Shown: in pieces, positions 12,780 to 13,016 of the stretch
Layout of the letters: each line of letters starts with the position of its first letter
Position numbering within the stretch: position 1 is the stretch's first letter
Origin: Caldisphaera sp046536515
GTDB lineage: Archaea > Thermoproteota > Thermoprotei_A > Sulfolobales > Acidilobaceae
Direction of reading: 5' to 3'
DNA length: 13,016 bases
NCBI RefSeq assembly: GCF_046536515.1
Contig: NZ_JAWDMQ010000037.1
Coordinates: forward strand, 1-13,016
Notes under the pieces: generated by a model
Told to the model about the DNA's origin: nothing
What the model saw: only the letters and a program-made list of their open reading frames with translations
Databases searched by the model: none
Translations under genes and position numbers: made by a program

Positions 12780-13016
12780 GAGAGACTGCTGAGACATAAG
12801 GAGGGACAAAGATTGTTCATCAACCCGATGGGGGCGATGCCCCAAGGGTTGGTGTTTGCGAAAGGGGGAAGGAAAAGGGCTGGAGATGTGACCCTCGTGC
12901 CGTTGGGGTCGAAGGAGTCCCATGACCCACCTACCACAAGTGGGTGGTTGAGGGCTAAGTCCCTACACTTGATCATGATTGAAGATAAAATGATTGAAAT
13001 GAAAGTGTAGGAACAA
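12780..13016 (+). pseudogene. Relic of an element-encoded protein 3' end, with right end (copy C2)
   Basis: After a stop at 12777 a frame stays open to the TAG at 13008-13010 and is GC-rich compared with the rest of the window. It reads RLFINPMGAMPQGLVFAKGG, then RKRAGDVTLVPLGSKESHDP and WLRAKSLHLIM. Short pieces recur in copies A, B and C1 (PQGL, KESHD, WLRAKSL), so the frame is or was a protein C-terminus shared by the family. It resembles what is seen at the 3' ends of archaeal TnpB genes, but the diagnostic RuvC and zinc-ribbon parts are absent. The DNA also folds (CCCAC/GTGGG at 12926-12944; GGG/CCC around 12951-12963). It runs to the window edge, so its right limit is unknown. A true short gene is less likely. 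Confidence 0.45.

Noticed and set aside
1..13016. CRISPR array, tRNA or rRNA genes.
   Set aside because: No regularly spaced direct repeats, cloverleafs or rRNA-like conserved segments were seen on either strand.

Overview
The window looks like chromosomal DNA of a thermophilic crenarchaeon (Thermoproteota). Base composition is AT-rich, by eye about one third G+C. Almost every recognisable protein is archaeal information-processing machinery: aRF1, TFE, MBF1, aTrm56, PAN and a WhiP-like double winged-helix protein. Many genes start with TTG preceded by a GGTG or GAGG Shine-Dalgarno sequence, and several promoters share a BRE/TATA of the form AAGGTTTTTAA. Low G+C plus this gene set would fit Acidilobales/Caldisphaera, but that placement is only an impression.

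Region 1-1630 (all minus strand): the 5' end of a RecA/KaiC-like ATPase, two small unknown proteins (one with four cysteines), and an M50 site-2-protease-like membrane protein. Region 1746-3877: an archaeal NMN adenylyltransferase (+) converges on aRF1 (-), and the two stop codons share one CTAG. A small helical unknown protein (-) follows. Region 4323-5912 (+): MBF1 followed directly by an HflX-type GTPase. Region 6243-8365 (+): a compact overlapping cluster of Trm56, TFE and a solitary C5-cytosine DNA methyltransferase. Region 8426-9592 (-): the proteasome-activating nucleotidase PAN. Region 10390-12067 (-): a WhiP-like initiator protein, a winged-helix protein with a possible DUF4443-type architecture, and a small unknown protein. 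Region 12234-12596 (+): a small acidic winged-helix-like protein.

The long gaps between genes are not empty. Three of them (3977-4257 minus, 5926-6190 minus, 12584-13016 plus) hold decayed copies of one repeat family. Its right end is conserved and hairpin-rich, and the best copy keeps an open frame that reads like a protein C-terminus. A fourth gap (9700-10113, minus) holds a GC-rich, highly foldable segment bounded by hairpins like those at the right ends of IS200/IS605 elements. My best reading is that these are TnpB-less relics of IS605-type elements keeping the 3'-end/omega-RNA-like part. This is inference.

The most unusual local signal is inside the WhiP-like gene: an exact 18-bp direct repeat lying in two different reading frames, with an inverted near-copy between them. 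This iteron-like arrangement sits in a putative replication-initiator gene, next to an AT-rich stretch. Also notable are a 24-nt perfect palindrome at the 3' end of the methyltransferase gene, 19 nt of which recur in another gene, and atypical residues in PAN (no HbYX tail), aRF1 (NIKL) and TFE (one zinc cysteine missing).
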